A stretch of DNA of 64,000 nucleotides from a bacterium (GCA_021800805.1 JAJYYR010000001.1:620001-684000); one strand, 5' to 3'; positions 50,467-58,749 are shown, counted from the first letter of the stretch. Notes: generated by a model not told the origin, from the letters alone. Program-made: numbers and translations.

Positions 50467-51087
50467 TCAAGAAAAGGCATCCAAAGACGGATCTTGGTTC
50501 CATACGTATTCCATATATGCCGAGATTTTAGTTGCCGTTTCTTTTCCGAATTTATCCGATATAAAAGCAAGAGTAGCATCAATTCCGGCGGATACCCCTG
50601 CAGAAGTATAAAACTTTCCCGAATTTACCCATCTTGCCTTTTTAATCCATGATACCTTTTCGTTTTGCGAGCTGACCCAATCAAATGCAATCTTATTAGT
50701 GGTCGCTTTTATTCCGTCTATAAGTCCCGTCTTAGCAAGTAATGCCGCACCGGTGCAGATAGAAATAACGTTTGCGGTTTTTTCGGCATAAGATAAGATA
50801 TACTCGATAAGCCGTTCGTTGTTCACTTCCGTGCGGGTTCCCATTCCGCCCGGAATTAAAAAGACGTCTATTTCGTGATAATCCTTAAGCTTATAATCGG
50901 AAAAGACTTTTAATCCGTATGCGTCTGAAATTAATCCGCCGTTTTCCGAAACGGTAATTATTTTAACTTGTCCAGACGTAATCTTAGACAATGCCCCGAA
51001 AACTTCGAGAGGTCCGAAAATATCGAGAGGTTCAAATCCGTTAAAAAGCAAACCCCCTATTGTCAGTTTAACGTTATCCCCATGCAT
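50467..51087 (-). CDS. DJ-1/PfpI family protein
   Basis: The 206-residue protein has the DJ-1/PfpI fold: MHGDNVKLTIGGLLFNGFEPLDIFGPLEVF, DVFLIPGGMGTRTEV and the nucleophile elbow ISICTGAALLAKTGLIDG with the conserved cysteine near residue 113. C-terminal sequence KFYTSAGVSAGIDATLAFI is typical of isonitrile hydratase and ThiJ-like members. The C-terminal AraC DNA-binding domain of GlxA-type regulators is missing. It overlaps the upstream gene by 14 bases. It may handle reactive small molecules; the substrate is unknown. Confidence 0.87.
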   Translation of the reverse strand: MHGDNVKLTIGGLLFNGFEPLDIFGPLEVFGALSKITSGQVKIITVSENGGLISDAYGLKVFSDYKLKDYHEIDVFLIPGGMGTRTEVNNERLIEYILSYAEKTANVISICTGAALLAKTGLIDGIKATTNKIAFDWVSSQNEKVSWIKKARWVNSGKFYTSAGVSAGIDATLAFISDKFGKETATKISAYMEYVWNQDPSLDAFS

Positions 51088-51565
51088 TGGATTTACCTGT
51101 TATGCTCTTTATCGTTATTTTAATTACCTCTAAGCTTGCGCCGGTCGTAGATTGGAAATTTTTAAGATATTCTTCCTCCAACGACATATAATCTTTGGCA
51201 GGGTAATATTTTTTGTTTAATTTAACAAGCGCCGTTCTTTTTTCGCCGATGTCATTAACGAAGAAAGCTTCCCCTTCGATCATAACGCTTTTATAAGCTT
51301 GGGTCAAATTGCACGGGGGTTTCTTTGCTATTATGCCGCCTTCGATAAAAGTTAAAAAACTGACGGAGCCGCTTTTCTTTAATAAGCTTATTTTTCTTCC
51401 TTCTCCGGAAGAATGAAAGAATACGGCTTTATCATGATATACGAAGTTTACCGGAACGCTATATGCAAAACCGTCTTCGCACATCCCCAAAATGCCTATT
51501 TTAGAATCGGCAAGGATTTTTTCCATTTCCAGTAATTCCGAGATTTCCTTATCTTTTCTTCTCAA
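51074..51565 (-). CDS. Pyridoxamine 5'-phosphate oxidase-like FMN-binding protein
   Basis: The 163-residue protein resembles the NimA/Pyridox_ox_2 group of split-barrel flavoproteins: KIGILGMCEDGFAYSVPVNFVYHDKAVFFHSSGEGRKISLL, split over the FMN-binding strands, and VSFLTFIEGG, then VMIEGEAFFVND and a C-terminal SLEVIKITIKSITGKSN. These proteins bind FMN or haem and can reduce nitro compounds. It precedes the DJ-1-like gene and both are translated from one minus-strand transcript. The pair may detoxify small molecules, which is inference. Confidence 0.83.
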   Translation of the reverse strand: MRRKDKEISELLEMEKILADSKIGILGMCEDGFAYSVPVNFVYHDKAVFFHSSGEGRKISLLKKSGSVSFLTFIEGGIIAKKPPCNLTQAYKSVMIEGEAFFVNDIGEKRTALVKLNKKYYPAKDYMSLEEEYLKNFQSTTGASLEVIKITIKSITGKSNAWG

Positions 51566-51853
51566 AGTAATATCTACCTTTAAATTAAAAATTATATTCT
51601 ACTAAAGCTTGCCGCCGCTCGTTTTCTTTTGTTTTAGTTGCATTCAGAAACCCCCGTGCAATTTGACCCGGCGCAAACGGTTACCTTTACTAATATTATA
51701 ACAAAGATACATATTATTGCAATTTCTTTTATGCCGGTAAATGCTCCGTTCCGGTAGGTTACATCTAATATAGAGGGTTTTAGGGAAAATAAAGGGGTCT
51801 GATTTATTTTTTTATACAGGCGAAAGGCCGGTTTAGTTAAATAGCCACTGAAT
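51566..51853. other. Gene-free stretch with a REP-like fragment
   Basis: AAAATAAAGGGGTCTGATTT ATTTTTTTA at 51787-51815 is an eroded copy (number 9) of the REP-like tail without a hairpin. A 77-codon minus-strand frame crosses this region and the tRNA fragment; it is not credible as a gene. Nothing else was recognised. Confidence 0.5.
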
Positions 51854-51901
51854 CGCTTCGGGAGCAAGGGGTCGCTGGTTCAAATCCAGTCGTCCCGACC
51901 A
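51854..51901 (+). tRNA. 3' half of a tRNA-Pro(CGG) gene (integration site remnant)
   Basis: The bases read anticodon loop TTCGGGA with anticodon CGG, GCAAG-GGGTC, T arm CTGG-TTCAAAT-CCAG, acceptor strand CGTCCCG and ACCA ending at 51901. The 5' part (acceptor CGGGACG and D arm) is absent; upstream bases do not pair with the anticodon stem. It is a second, different tRNA 3' fragment, so it does not form a direct-repeat pair with the tRNA-Val fragment at 41023. It marks another recombination edge. Confidence 0.75.
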
Positions 51902-51947
51902 TATTTTAGCGGTTTTCCGGTCTTGTTAAAAATCAATTTTTAAAACT

Positions 51948-51966
51948 GTGGGTGATTTTGTGGGTA
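51948..51966. other. Repeat that may be an integrase arm-binding site
   Basis: GTGGGTGATTTTGTGGGTA has two GTGGGT motifs with an AT spacer, 46 bases beyond the tRNA-Pro fragment. It closely resembles the inverted sequence at 41190-41210 beside the tRNA-Val fragment and integrase gene. Confidence 0.45.
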
Positions 51967-51988
51967 GGTTTTAAGGTTTTTTAAATCT

Positions 51989-52402
51989 TTATTTTTTAGC
52001 GGCAGTAAAATTTCCGGATTTAATCTGTTTTAAATTATCGACTGGCAGATTATAAATATATATCCACGTTTTTATTATTTCGCCGCCGATAGTTTTAACA
52101 TCGCCTTTAATTCGCTTAAAAAGGGTAGGCTCTAGGAATTTATCCGAGCATTCCTCATATTCGTCCAGCGCGGGCAGTATTTTTTCAGGATTATTTAGCA
52201 AATATAACTCTCCGTAAACTTTATCGAGCTGATTATCCGACGGCACCGCCCCTGGATAATCTTCGACCATATATAATTTCCCGTTCCATACCGCATCGTC
52301 TATAAAACGGGCGTTTTTGGCGAGCAAATGGTACATGTCGTTATTCATGTCGCTTTTAAGCGTGCCGTAAACGAATAAGTATTCCTCGGTTTCTTTCGAC
52401 AT
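51989..52402 (-). CDS. Gamma-glutamylcyclotransferase-like protein
   Basis: The 137-residue protein has the GGCT fold motif LFVYGTLKSD near the N-terminus, then AVWNGKLYMVEDYPGAVPSD and, in the centre, GELYLLNN followed by LDEYEECSDKFL, whose glutamate is the conserved catalytic acid. The family opens gamma-glutamyl amines or peptides to 5-oxoproline; AIG2-like members have other targets. It is the last gene of a minus-strand run beginning near 54.6 kb. An alternative is a small moonlighting protein without activity. Confidence 0.84.
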   Translation of the reverse strand: MSKETEEYLFVYGTLKSDMNNDMYHLLAKNARFIDDAVWNGKLYMVEDYPGAVPSDNQLDKVYGELYLLNNPEKILPALDEYEECSDKFLEPTLFKRIKGDVKTIGGEIIKTWIYIYNLPVDNLKQIKSGNFTAAKK

Positions 52403-52413
52403 ATATAATTCTA

Positions 52414-52923
52414 TTATTTTTTTATTTTTTTAATTAAATATACGCATAAGTGTTTCTTGTTTATTTTTTTAATTAATTCAAGAAGGTTTTCGAATCCGTT
52501 TTCTTTTAAAGATATATAATTTTTCGTATGTTTATTATTATCCATCATTTTAACGTAATATTCAAACATATATTTTATTTCGATTATCTTGAGCTGTTTT
52601 AGCTTCCAAAGGACGGCTATAAATTCAAAAAAGTTAAAAAAATCTACGCATTTTTCCTCTAATGCTTCGTTTTTGCGGGTTGTCAAAGCTTCCTCTAGTT
52701 GTTTCATTAAATATTCGTGTTTACTTGAATAATCTATTTTTTTTCTTATTTCCGCATATTTAGAATCGTAGAAAAACTTTTTGAACAGGTTGTTTAACAA
52801 ATCCGTCCTGCGCATCTTGTTGTTAATATACAGGCTTTTTAAAGCGATGACGGAAGCTACGATAAACGATAGCGCCGTAACGACGGAAGCGATTACGCCT
52901 ATTTCTTTCCATGTAATTGTCAT
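52414..52923 (-). CDS. Membrane-anchored helical protein of unknown function
   Basis: The 169-residue protein has one N-terminal membrane helix (GVIASVVTALSFIVASVIAL, about residues 9-28) followed by a basic, helical cytosolic part (MRRTDLLNNLFKKFFYDSKYAEIRKK, LEEKCVDFFNFFEFIAVLWKLKQL). It resembles DUF4760-type single-pass proteins in layout, but no motif fixes a family. It lies 28 bases after an Abi-C/HEPN-like gene and 11 bases before the cyclotransferase gene on the same strand. A membrane partner for that predicted abortive-infection protein is possible but speculative. Confidence 0.6.
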   Translation of the reverse strand: MTITWKEIGVIASVVTALSFIVASVIALKSLYINNKMRRTDLLNNLFKKFFYDSKYAEIRKKIDYSSKHEYLMKQLEEALTTRKNEALEEKCVDFFNFFEFIAVLWKLKQLKIIEIKYMFEYYVKMMDNNKHTKNYISLKENGFENLLELIKKINKKHLCVYLIKKIKK

Positions 52924-52951
52924 AAAATTTTCTTATTACGCTAAATTGGGG

Positions 52952-53752
52952 TTATTTAAATTGTTTATTGAAAGATTCAATTAAAAATTCCGATATTGTT
53001 TTTGCAGAATTAACCGCAAGTTTTGCATGATGTTTTTCCGGTTTCTGTCGTCGCGCATGTGAATCGCTCATCTTATTGCGCATTTCTGCTAAACCGTCCA
53101 CTACTGAAATCAGGCCAGAAAGCATTTTGGCTATATGATTAGGATATTTGGGGTCCGATGGATTTAACTTTAAGATAGCTCTTATTTTTTTATAGCCATC
53201 TAAAATGTCCCCCTTATAGTCGTCTTCCTGATTATTGTTTGATAAAATATGTTTTATTATCGTTTCAACTATAGTTCGGGCATTTGTAATTGCCCCGTCA
53301 AAATCGCCATCTTTAATTTTATTATCGCATTTTTCGATTTGCTCTTTTAAATAATCATCGTTTAGCTTTAATAAGGCATCTGGTTTTATATCATTTTCCA
53401 ATGAATACACTTTATATCTTTTACCAGAAAAACGTAATTCAAATCCGTCGTAATATATGGTTTTATTTATTTTATCAACTACATTTTGAACACTGCTTTT
53501 GTTGTCAATATATAAAACGGGGTCAACGACTTCTTCAAGTAATTTTTTGAGGTTATCCGTGCCGTTTAATTCTTTTAATTTTCTTTCGGCATACACATAT
53601 CTAGTAGGAAATCCTTGAGCATAACTATCTTTGGACTCGCAGTGCCTATTAAACAATTCGACGAGAACAGGGCCTGATCTATAAAGCGTATCGGTTATAT
53701 CTCCTGTTATAATTTCTGATAATTTATGAATGTGAGATTCGTCTATCTTCAT
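52952..53752 (-). CDS. Abi-C (abortive infection C-terminal) domain protein, HEPN-like
   Basis: The 266-residue protein has a variable N-terminal half (about residues 1-125) and a C-terminal Abi-C-type domain: NDDYLKEQIEKCDNKIKDGDFDGAITNARTIVETIIKHIL, then ILDGYKKIRAILKL and GLISVVDGLAEMRNKMSDSHARR. The R-N-x-x-S-D-x-H motif (R-x4-6-H) is the HEPN ribonuclease motif, so an RNA-cleaving abortive-infection role is plausible from family knowledge. There is no clear Shine-Dalgarno before the ATG. The N-terminal half probably senses the trigger and I do not recognise it. Confidence 0.8.
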   Translation of the reverse strand: MKIDESHIHKLSEIITGDITDTLYRSGPVLVELFNRHCESKDSYAQGFPTRYVYAERKLKELNGTDNLKKLLEEVVDPVLYIDNKSSVQNVVDKINKTIYYDGFELRFSGKRYKVYSLENDIKPDALLKLNDDYLKEQIEKCDNKIKDGDFDGAITNARTIVETIIKHILSNNNQEDDYKGDILDGYKKIRAILKLNPSDPKYPNHIAKMLSGLISVVDGLAEMRNKMSDSHARRQKPEKHHAKLAVNSAKTISEFLIESFNKQFK

Positions 53753-53763
53753 AGTGTTTGTGT

Positions 53764-53874
53764 TTATTTTCTTACTCCATGAATCATAATTTCTTGACCA
53801 GTAATTTCTGAACTTATTTCGTCGATAAATTGGAATGGAGCTTTTTCTAAGAATTCATAATAAGGCAACCACAT
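53764..53874 (-). CDS. Possible 36-residue protein
   Basis: ATG at 53874 begins one base after the stop of the 71-residue gene and runs MWLPYYEFLEKAPFQFIDEI... to TAA at 53764. The Tyr/Phe/Glu-rich sequence and its tight coupling suggest a real small gene or the C-terminal fragment of a lost one. No family is recognised. Confidence 0.35.
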   Translation of the reverse strand: MWLPYYEFLEKAPFQFIDEISSEITGQEIMIHGVRK

Positions 53875-53875
53875 A

Positions 53876-54091
53876 CTATAATAACTTTAAAAGTTCCGCT
53901 TTTTGCGAATCGCTAAACCTTTTTATCGTAATTTCGTCGGTAAACCATTTGGCGGCGGGCGGGAATAATCTCGAAATCCACAAGTCGAATTTCTGTTCCA
54001 ATCCCCAGAGGTTGACTAATCGCTCGTAAGCCGGATGTTTTTCGCAAAGGTTCGCGTCGATTTGCCTGATTTTTCTGATAAAGTTTTTCAT
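53876..54091 (-). CDS. Hypothetical small protein linked to the ORF6N gene
   Basis: The 71-residue protein (MKNFIRKIRQIDANLCEKHPAYERLVNLWGLEQKF...) is predicted mostly helical and carries one cysteine. A clear GGGGAGG lies seven bases before the ATG, so translation is likely. It follows the ORF6N gene by 33 bases on the same strand. No known domain is visible; the FPPAAKWFTDE segment is the only distinctive motif. It may work with the ORF6N protein, which is often an accessory regulator in phage and mobile DNA. Confidence 0.55.
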   Translation of the reverse strand: MKNFIRKIRQIDANLCEKHPAYERLVNLWGLEQKFDLWISRLFPPAAKWFTDEITIKRFSDSQKAELLKLL

Positions 54092-54124
54092 TTTTTTTGC
54101 CTCCCCGATTTTAAAAAATTAATT

Positions 54125-54646
54125 TTATTTTTCCGTTTTAAATCCTATCTTCCTTGCCGGTTTTTCCGGCGGAGCCATTAGCTGCCTGATAGCGTCGAAA
54201 ATAGCTTTTATTTCGTCGTCATGCCGTTCCACTTTCAGTTCAAGCTGGTTTAGTTTTCGGGCGAGTTCCTTATTGCTTTCGATTAACCCCCGCAATCTGA
54301 CGAATACCCTCATTATCGCAATATTTACCTGAATTGCCCTGTCGCTGTTAAGGACGCCGGACAGCATTGCTACGCCCTGCTCGGTGAATACGTAAGGCAA
54401 ATGTCCGCCGAAATATTTTTTAGATGGTATCACATTTTGTGATACCATCATATCCGCTTCGGAATCCGATAACTGAAACATAAAATCATTGGGAAAACGC
54501 TCTATATTTCTTTTGACGGCCTGGTTTAAAACTCTTGTTTCTACGTCGTAAAGCTCAGCAAGGTCTTTATCGAGCATAACCTTCTTATTGCGTATAAAAT
54601 AGATTTTGTTTTCGATTAGTTCCGTCGGGATAATGGAATTTGGCAT
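54125..54646 (-). CDS. ORF6N domain-containing protein
   Basis: The 173-residue protein has an N-terminal ORF6N domain: LIENKIYFIRNKKVMLDKDLAELYDVETRVLNQAVKRN, RFPNDFMFQLSDSEAD and a GGHLPYVFTEQGVAMLSGVL block, followed by a coiled coil (NKELARKLNQLELKVERHDDEIKAIFDAIRQL) and a basic tail. ORF6N/KilA-N proteins are DNA-binding accessory proteins found in phages and mobile elements. It heads the minus-strand group that includes the Abi-C-like gene. Its target is unknown. Confidence 0.9.
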   Translation of the reverse strand: MPNSIIPTELIENKIYFIRNKKVMLDKDLAELYDVETRVLNQAVKRNIERFPNDFMFQLSDSEADMMVSQNVIPSKKYFGGHLPYVFTEQGVAMLSGVLNSDRAIQVNIAIMRVFVRLRGLIESNKELARKLNQLELKVERHDDEIKAIFDAIRQLMAPPEKPARKIGFKTEK

Positions 54647-54742
54647 AATTCGATTATATTTTAATGTTTAACTTAATTGAAACTTTAACTTTCGAAATAT
54701 TCATTTTACGCTCCCTATTATAAAATGTTTCCAAAGATTATT

Positions 54743-57580
54743 TTAATCCATCTTCTTTTTTATTGTATATCTATATTTTTTTCTGACCGATTTGGCGGGT
54801 TTCTTTGTTGTCGGCATGAAATATTCATTAATATGTTCGGTATATCGACATCCTTTTGTGTAATTTTCGCAGCCCAAAAACTTATTGCTATTTTCACGAT
54901 TTTGCCTTTCGACCAACAGTCCTGTTCCGCATTTAGGACAAACTTTTGGTATATTGCAACTGTCGTTGAATATAATCCCGTCTTTTTTAGGTTGTCTTAT
55001 AATATCTAACATGAATGGTGAATATCCGTATTTATTTGATAGTATTACCGCTTCCTTTTTTGCCCTCGTCAGCGCTACGTAAAAAAGCCTTCTTTCTTCG
55101 GGATACTCGATACCTGAATTATTCTGCGGCAGCATTAAATCTAAAAGGGGATCGTTTTCAAGTATCCCAGGAAAACATCTCCAATCTATGGATATATCGA
55201 ATAAGCCCAGTATAATAATATAATCGGCTTCCAATCCCTTAGAACCATGTATTGTCGAAAATTCTATATCGCATACATCGTTAAATAACTCTTTAATGGA
55301 TTTTACGTCATCGGCATCTAACCCAACGGTATGTTTCATTGTATATCTGCTTAATATAAATATTTTTGGTCTTTTTTTATTTGAATCTATTGACAGCCAA
55401 TTTTGAATCGATTCCTCGACGATTTTTTTTATTTCGGCATCGTCCTTGTATGTCTTAATGTTAATAACGGCGTTCTTTCTTTTATCTACTGCTGAAACGG
55501 ATTTTCTTTTTAAAAAAGAATCTTCTTGAACGAATAAAGATGCTATATCGCTTATTCCCTGATTACTCCTGAATGTTTTAGTAAGATAAACTTCATTAGT
55601 CGGACCAAAATAAGACGCAAATCCGTTGAATATATTTAGATCGGCGCCCTGAAATCCGTTTATGGATTGCCAGTCGTCTCCTACGCCGAAAAGAATGCCG
55701 TCTTCATGTTGATCCAATGCGGCTTTTATCATTTTAGCTTCGCCTGAGGTAATATCTTGAAATTCATCTATCAGCATAAATTTATAGGGCGTATCGACTA
55801 TATTTTCGTCGAGGTATTTTCCCGCAAGCCCTATCATATCGGCATAATCTATTTTATTGTCTTCTTTAAGTATTTCATTATATTTTTTTATTATAGTCGT
55901 TAGAACTTCAATAAATAATCGCGCCCTAATTATGTCTTTCTGTCTATTTATTCTATTTAATAAATGCTTCTTGGTAAAACCGTTGGATTTAACAAGGGAA
56001 ACGCCTCTCAAAATCAGGACGTCGATATTGTTTATCCCTATTTCTTTTAATTTTTCGTCTATTTCCCTATTATCGCGTAATATGGGATTTAAACCCAACG
56101 ATTTAATCTTATTTTCGAGTTTATCTAACAATGTTCCGTCGAAATACTCGGCGCTAGTCGTATAGAAATTTAACGGATTTAATTTTTTCATAATCTCTAT
56201 TTTTCGCTTTGCCTGCAATTCGTATTCTTCGGGGTTGTCGAAAAAGGCAGGTGCTTTAAATTTCTTGTTTAACGCAAAATGTTCGTGATATACCTTTGCT
56301 TTTGGATAATAAAAATCAGGGTTATAGCTATCCCACTCTGCGCTTATCCTTCCTTCTTCCCACTGTTTTTCGTATTCAAAATCTATACCGTGGATATAAA
56401 GCCAGTTTGCTATTACCGCCTCCTCGAAAGAACGTACGAAATGACCCGATAACGTTTTAATCCCTTTGTTTTGATAGTTGTTTTTATAAATATTCTCTAA
56501 ATATCTATCGTATTCTTCTTGGTTGGCAAAATCGGTAGCGACTGGATTTTGTATATGAATAGTGCTTTTTAATAGAAAATAATTAATTTTGAAAATCGTA
56601 TCCGTCCCTAAGAGAGAAGTTATGGCTTTATTAATATAAGAATTCGATTCACCTTCGCCAAGTATATTTTTCGTTTCTTTCTTTTTTATTACAGACAAAC
56701 CGAACGAGTGAAATGTTTGCGCTTTTACTTTGTCGATATTTTTAACTATATTCTTTTTAGATTCAAGTCTCTCTTGCATTTCCTTAGCCGCATTTTTATT
56801 GAATGCGATGCACACTATTTCTTCCGGCTTAAATAAACCTTTTTCGATAACGTAGGCAACCTTGCCTGTAATAACTGATGTTTTGCCCGAACCGGCAGCG
56901 GCAACGACGAGATTATTTTCTTCCATTATTACAGCTCCTATCGCTTGCTCGTGCGTTAAAGGATTATGTTCTATGCGTTTAAACAAATTGTCGTATTTTT
57001 TAATTTCATTTTCCGCGTATTCATCGTTTCTGTCGTTTATTACGCGATCTGCTTTATTGAAAAAATGGTTTAAATAATTAAAAAGAGAGGTTAACTTTTC
57101 GTGATTCGGGGTTTCGACGAATAGCGGCTTGGATATCAGTTTTTTATATGGTTTAAATAATTTTTCCCATTCGATAGATTCGACAAAACTTAGTTTATCT
57201 CTATTTGCTATATATTTATCGGTTTGCAAAAAATCTTCGACCGCTTTTTTTGCAGATTCCATAGAAAATATTAACGAAGCAATTTCTTTGTTTAGATTTT
57301 CTTTTTCAAATTCAATTTTATTCTTAATAATATTATCGATATAATTATATAAAATTTTGGCGTTTTTATTAGAAAGCCCCCTAAAAATATATTTTTTATT
57401 TTGAGCGTGCAAAATAACCGACGAAAAAAGAAAATTGCGGATGATATTCGTTTTAGATGAACAATCGATTATAATCTTGATATTTTTAAATAAAATATAA
57501 TCCTTGCCTTCCAAACGCAATTCAAAGTTATTGTTTGCCAAAATAAAACGCCAAAATATAAACGGCTTTATTGTTTGCAT
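54743..57580 (-). CDS. UvrD/HelD-like superfamily 1 helicase with embedded nuclease-like segment and zinc finger
   Basis: The 945-residue protein has Walker A AAGSGKTS (G230-T234 region), then an insert of about 100 residues at 380-480 with EEAVIANWLYIHGIDFEYEKQW and YNPDFYYPKAKVYHEHFAL, in which E404, D422 and E433 fit a PD-(D/E)xK-like pattern. Walker B is LIDEFQDI with D605-E606, and motif V/VI blocks are TIHGSKGLEADYI and LFYVALTRAKKE. The C-terminus (CPKCG...CENYTKGCRY) is a topoisomerase-type zinc ribbon. This matches the helicase IV (HelD) branch. It may act in recombination or defence. It lies between the ORF6N gene and the phage repressor. Confidence 0.88.
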   Translation of the reverse strand: MQTIKPFIFWRFILANNNFELRLEGKDYILFKNIKIIIDCSSKTNIIRNFLFSSVILHAQNKKYIFRGLSNKNAKILYNYIDNIIKNKIEFEKENLNKEIASLIFSMESAKKAVEDFLQTDKYIANRDKLSFVESIEWEKLFKPYKKLISKPLFVETPNHEKLTSLFNYLNHFFNKADRVINDRNDEYAENEIKKYDNLFKRIEHNPLTHEQAIGAVIMEENNLVVAAAGSGKTSVITGKVAYVIEKGLFKPEEIVCIAFNKNAAKEMQERLESKKNIVKNIDKVKAQTFHSFGLSVIKKKETKNILGEGESNSYINKAITSLLGTDTIFKINYFLLKSTIHIQNPVATDFANQEEYDRYLENIYKNNYQNKGIKTLSGHFVRSFEEAVIANWLYIHGIDFEYEKQWEEGRISAEWDSYNPDFYYPKAKVYHEHFALNKKFKAPAFFDNPEEYELQAKRKIEIMKKLNPLNFYTTSAEYFDGTLLDKLENKIKSLGLNPILRDNREIDEKLKEIGINNIDVLILRGVSLVKSNGFTKKHLLNRINRQKDIIRARLFIEVLTTIIKKYNEILKEDNKIDYADMIGLAGKYLDENIVDTPYKFMLIDEFQDITSGEAKMIKAALDQHEDGILFGVGDDWQSINGFQGADLNIFNGFASYFGPTNEVYLTKTFRSNQGISDIASLFVQEDSFLKRKSVSAVDKRKNAVINIKTYKDDAEIKKIVEESIQNWLSIDSNKKRPKIFILSRYTMKHTVGLDADDVKSIKELFNDVCDIEFSTIHGSKGLEADYIIILGLFDISIDWRCFPGILENDPLLDLMLPQNNSGIEYPEERRLFYVALTRAKKEAVILSNKYGYSPFMLDIIRQPKKDGIIFNDSCNIPKVCPKCGTGLLVERQNRENSNKFLGCENYTKGCRYTEHINEYFMPTTKKPAKSVRKKYRYTIKKKMD

Positions 57581-57650
57581 TTAAAGATTGCTTGTAGATT
57601 TTCAAATTAATTGATAAATACTTTTTGATACGGCATACATCGATTGTTTT

Positions 57651-58391
57651 TTAAATATTCTGCCACACCCATACGACCTTTCCTATTACGAAATGGTCGC
57701 CGTCCGTTATTTCTTCTTTTTTTATGAATATATCGTCGAATTTAGGGTTTTCGCTTTTTAAAACAATCCCGTCCCTGTTCTTTATCGCGTATTTTATCAC
57801 GACCCCTTCGTAATCGAGATTGACGCAATATATATATCCGGATATTAATTCTTTGCAATCGGTATCTATAGCGACGTATGCGCCGTCTTTTATAATAGGC
57901 TCCATGCTCGGCCCCATTACCTTAACAACGCTTAAGCGTTTTTTATAAAACTCTTTAGGGACTAAAAGCGTGTCTATCGGTTCTATTTCGGTTAAATCTA
58001 TAAACTTGCCTGCGCCGGCGAAAGAATAAACGGGAACGATTTGATATTTGGATTTGTCGACGGCGGTTTCGTCGGATACGGATAATGCCGGAACAAAGGG
58101 GATGGTGGATTTTGGCTCGCGATGAGGGAAAAAGTAGGAAATATCTAATATTTCAAAAATTTCATTAGGTAATAATTTAAGATTTTTAATATATTTACTT
58201 AGCTTATAGTTTGGTAATGCTCTAATACCTCGTTCATAATTATAATAAGTTTGTCTGTCTTCATTTAACAATGAACTAAACTCATCAATCGTTAAACCTT
58301 TTTTGTCCCTTATCTTTTTAAATTTCTCGCCTAAAGATTCATTGAATTTTTTAACAATATTTATTTCTTTGCTTTGTTTCGCTTTTGTCAT
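57651..58391 (-). CDS. Phage-type repressor with HTH and S24 peptidase domains
   Basis: The 246-residue CI/LexA-like repressor has an N-terminal XRE helix-turn-helix (LTIDEFSSLLNEDRQTYYNYERG) and a C-terminal S24 domain: cleavage site FAGAG (A125-G126 or A127-G128), Ser162 in GPSMEP and Lys200 in VVIKYA, the dyad for self-cleavage. It should repress the lytic promoter of the divergent cro gene and be inactivated after DNA damage. It faces that gene across 142 bases containing operator-like palindromes. Both domains look intact, so the element could still be inducible. Confidence 0.92.
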   Translation of the reverse strand: MTKAKQSKEINIVKKFNESLGEKFKKIRDKKGLTIDEFSSLLNEDRQTYYNYERGIRALPNYKLSKYIKNLKLLPNEIFEILDISYFFPHREPKSTIPFVPALSVSDETAVDKSKYQIVPVYSFAGAGKFIDLTEIEPIDTLLVPKEFYKKRLSVVKVMGPSMEPIIKDGAYVAIDTDCKELISGYIYCVNLDYEGVVIKYAIKNRDGIVLKSENPKFDDIFIKKEEITDGDHFVIGKVVWVWQNI

Positions 58392-58533
58392 TGTAAAACA
58401 ATAATATTAAAGGATTTTAGTTATTTCAATATTCAATATGAAAATTTTTTAAAAAAAATACTTGACTTGTTTTCAAATTGTTTATATTATATTTTCAATA
58501 TGAAAACTAATTAACAAAAAAGGAAGATAAATA
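58392..58533. promoter_or_regulatory. Lysogeny control region: divergent promoters and operators
   Basis: TTTTCA-ATA-TGAAAA (58492-58506) is a perfect palindrome. ATTCAATATGAAAA at 58431-58444 is a close second copy, and TTTTCA at 58470-58475 is a third half-site. A near-consensus promoter TTGACT-N17-TATTAT (58462-58490) for the rightward genes overlaps them. The arrangement is that of a phage immunity region, with repressor on minus and Cro-like gene on plus. Confidence 0.75.
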
Positions 58534-58749
58534 ATGAATATACATCCGTTAAAAATATATTGTCTTAAAAATAAAATCAAGCAAAAAAAGCTTGCGGAAT
58601 TAGTCGGTATTTCAGAAATTACTATCCATAGAATAGTAAACTATAAAACTAAATTATATCACAAGAAGACTATCCAAAAACTCCATGCTTTTACTGGAAT
58701 TCCAATAAATGATCTTATTTATAAGGAGGCATCCAGTGAAAACGATTAA
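58534..58749 (+). CDS. Cro-like XRE-family regulator
   Basis: The 71-residue protein is one helix-turn-helix domain (LKIYCLKNKIKQKKLAELVGISEITIHRIVNYKTKLYHKKTIQKL) with a short acidic tail. It is the first gene right of the immunity region and is divergent from the S24 repressor, as Cro is in lambdoid phages. AAAAGGAAG precedes the ATG. Antagonism with the repressor is inferred from position. Confidence 0.87.
   Translation: MNIHPLKIYCLKNKIKQKKLAELVGISEITIHRIVNYKTKLYHKKTIQKLHAFTGIPINDLIYKEASSEND

Noticed and set aside
51634..51867. 77-codon minus-strand frame with a hydrophobic segment near 51.7 kb
   Set aside because: Part of it is antisense to the tRNA-Pro fragment and it covers a REP-like remnant; there is no Shine-Dalgarno or family match.
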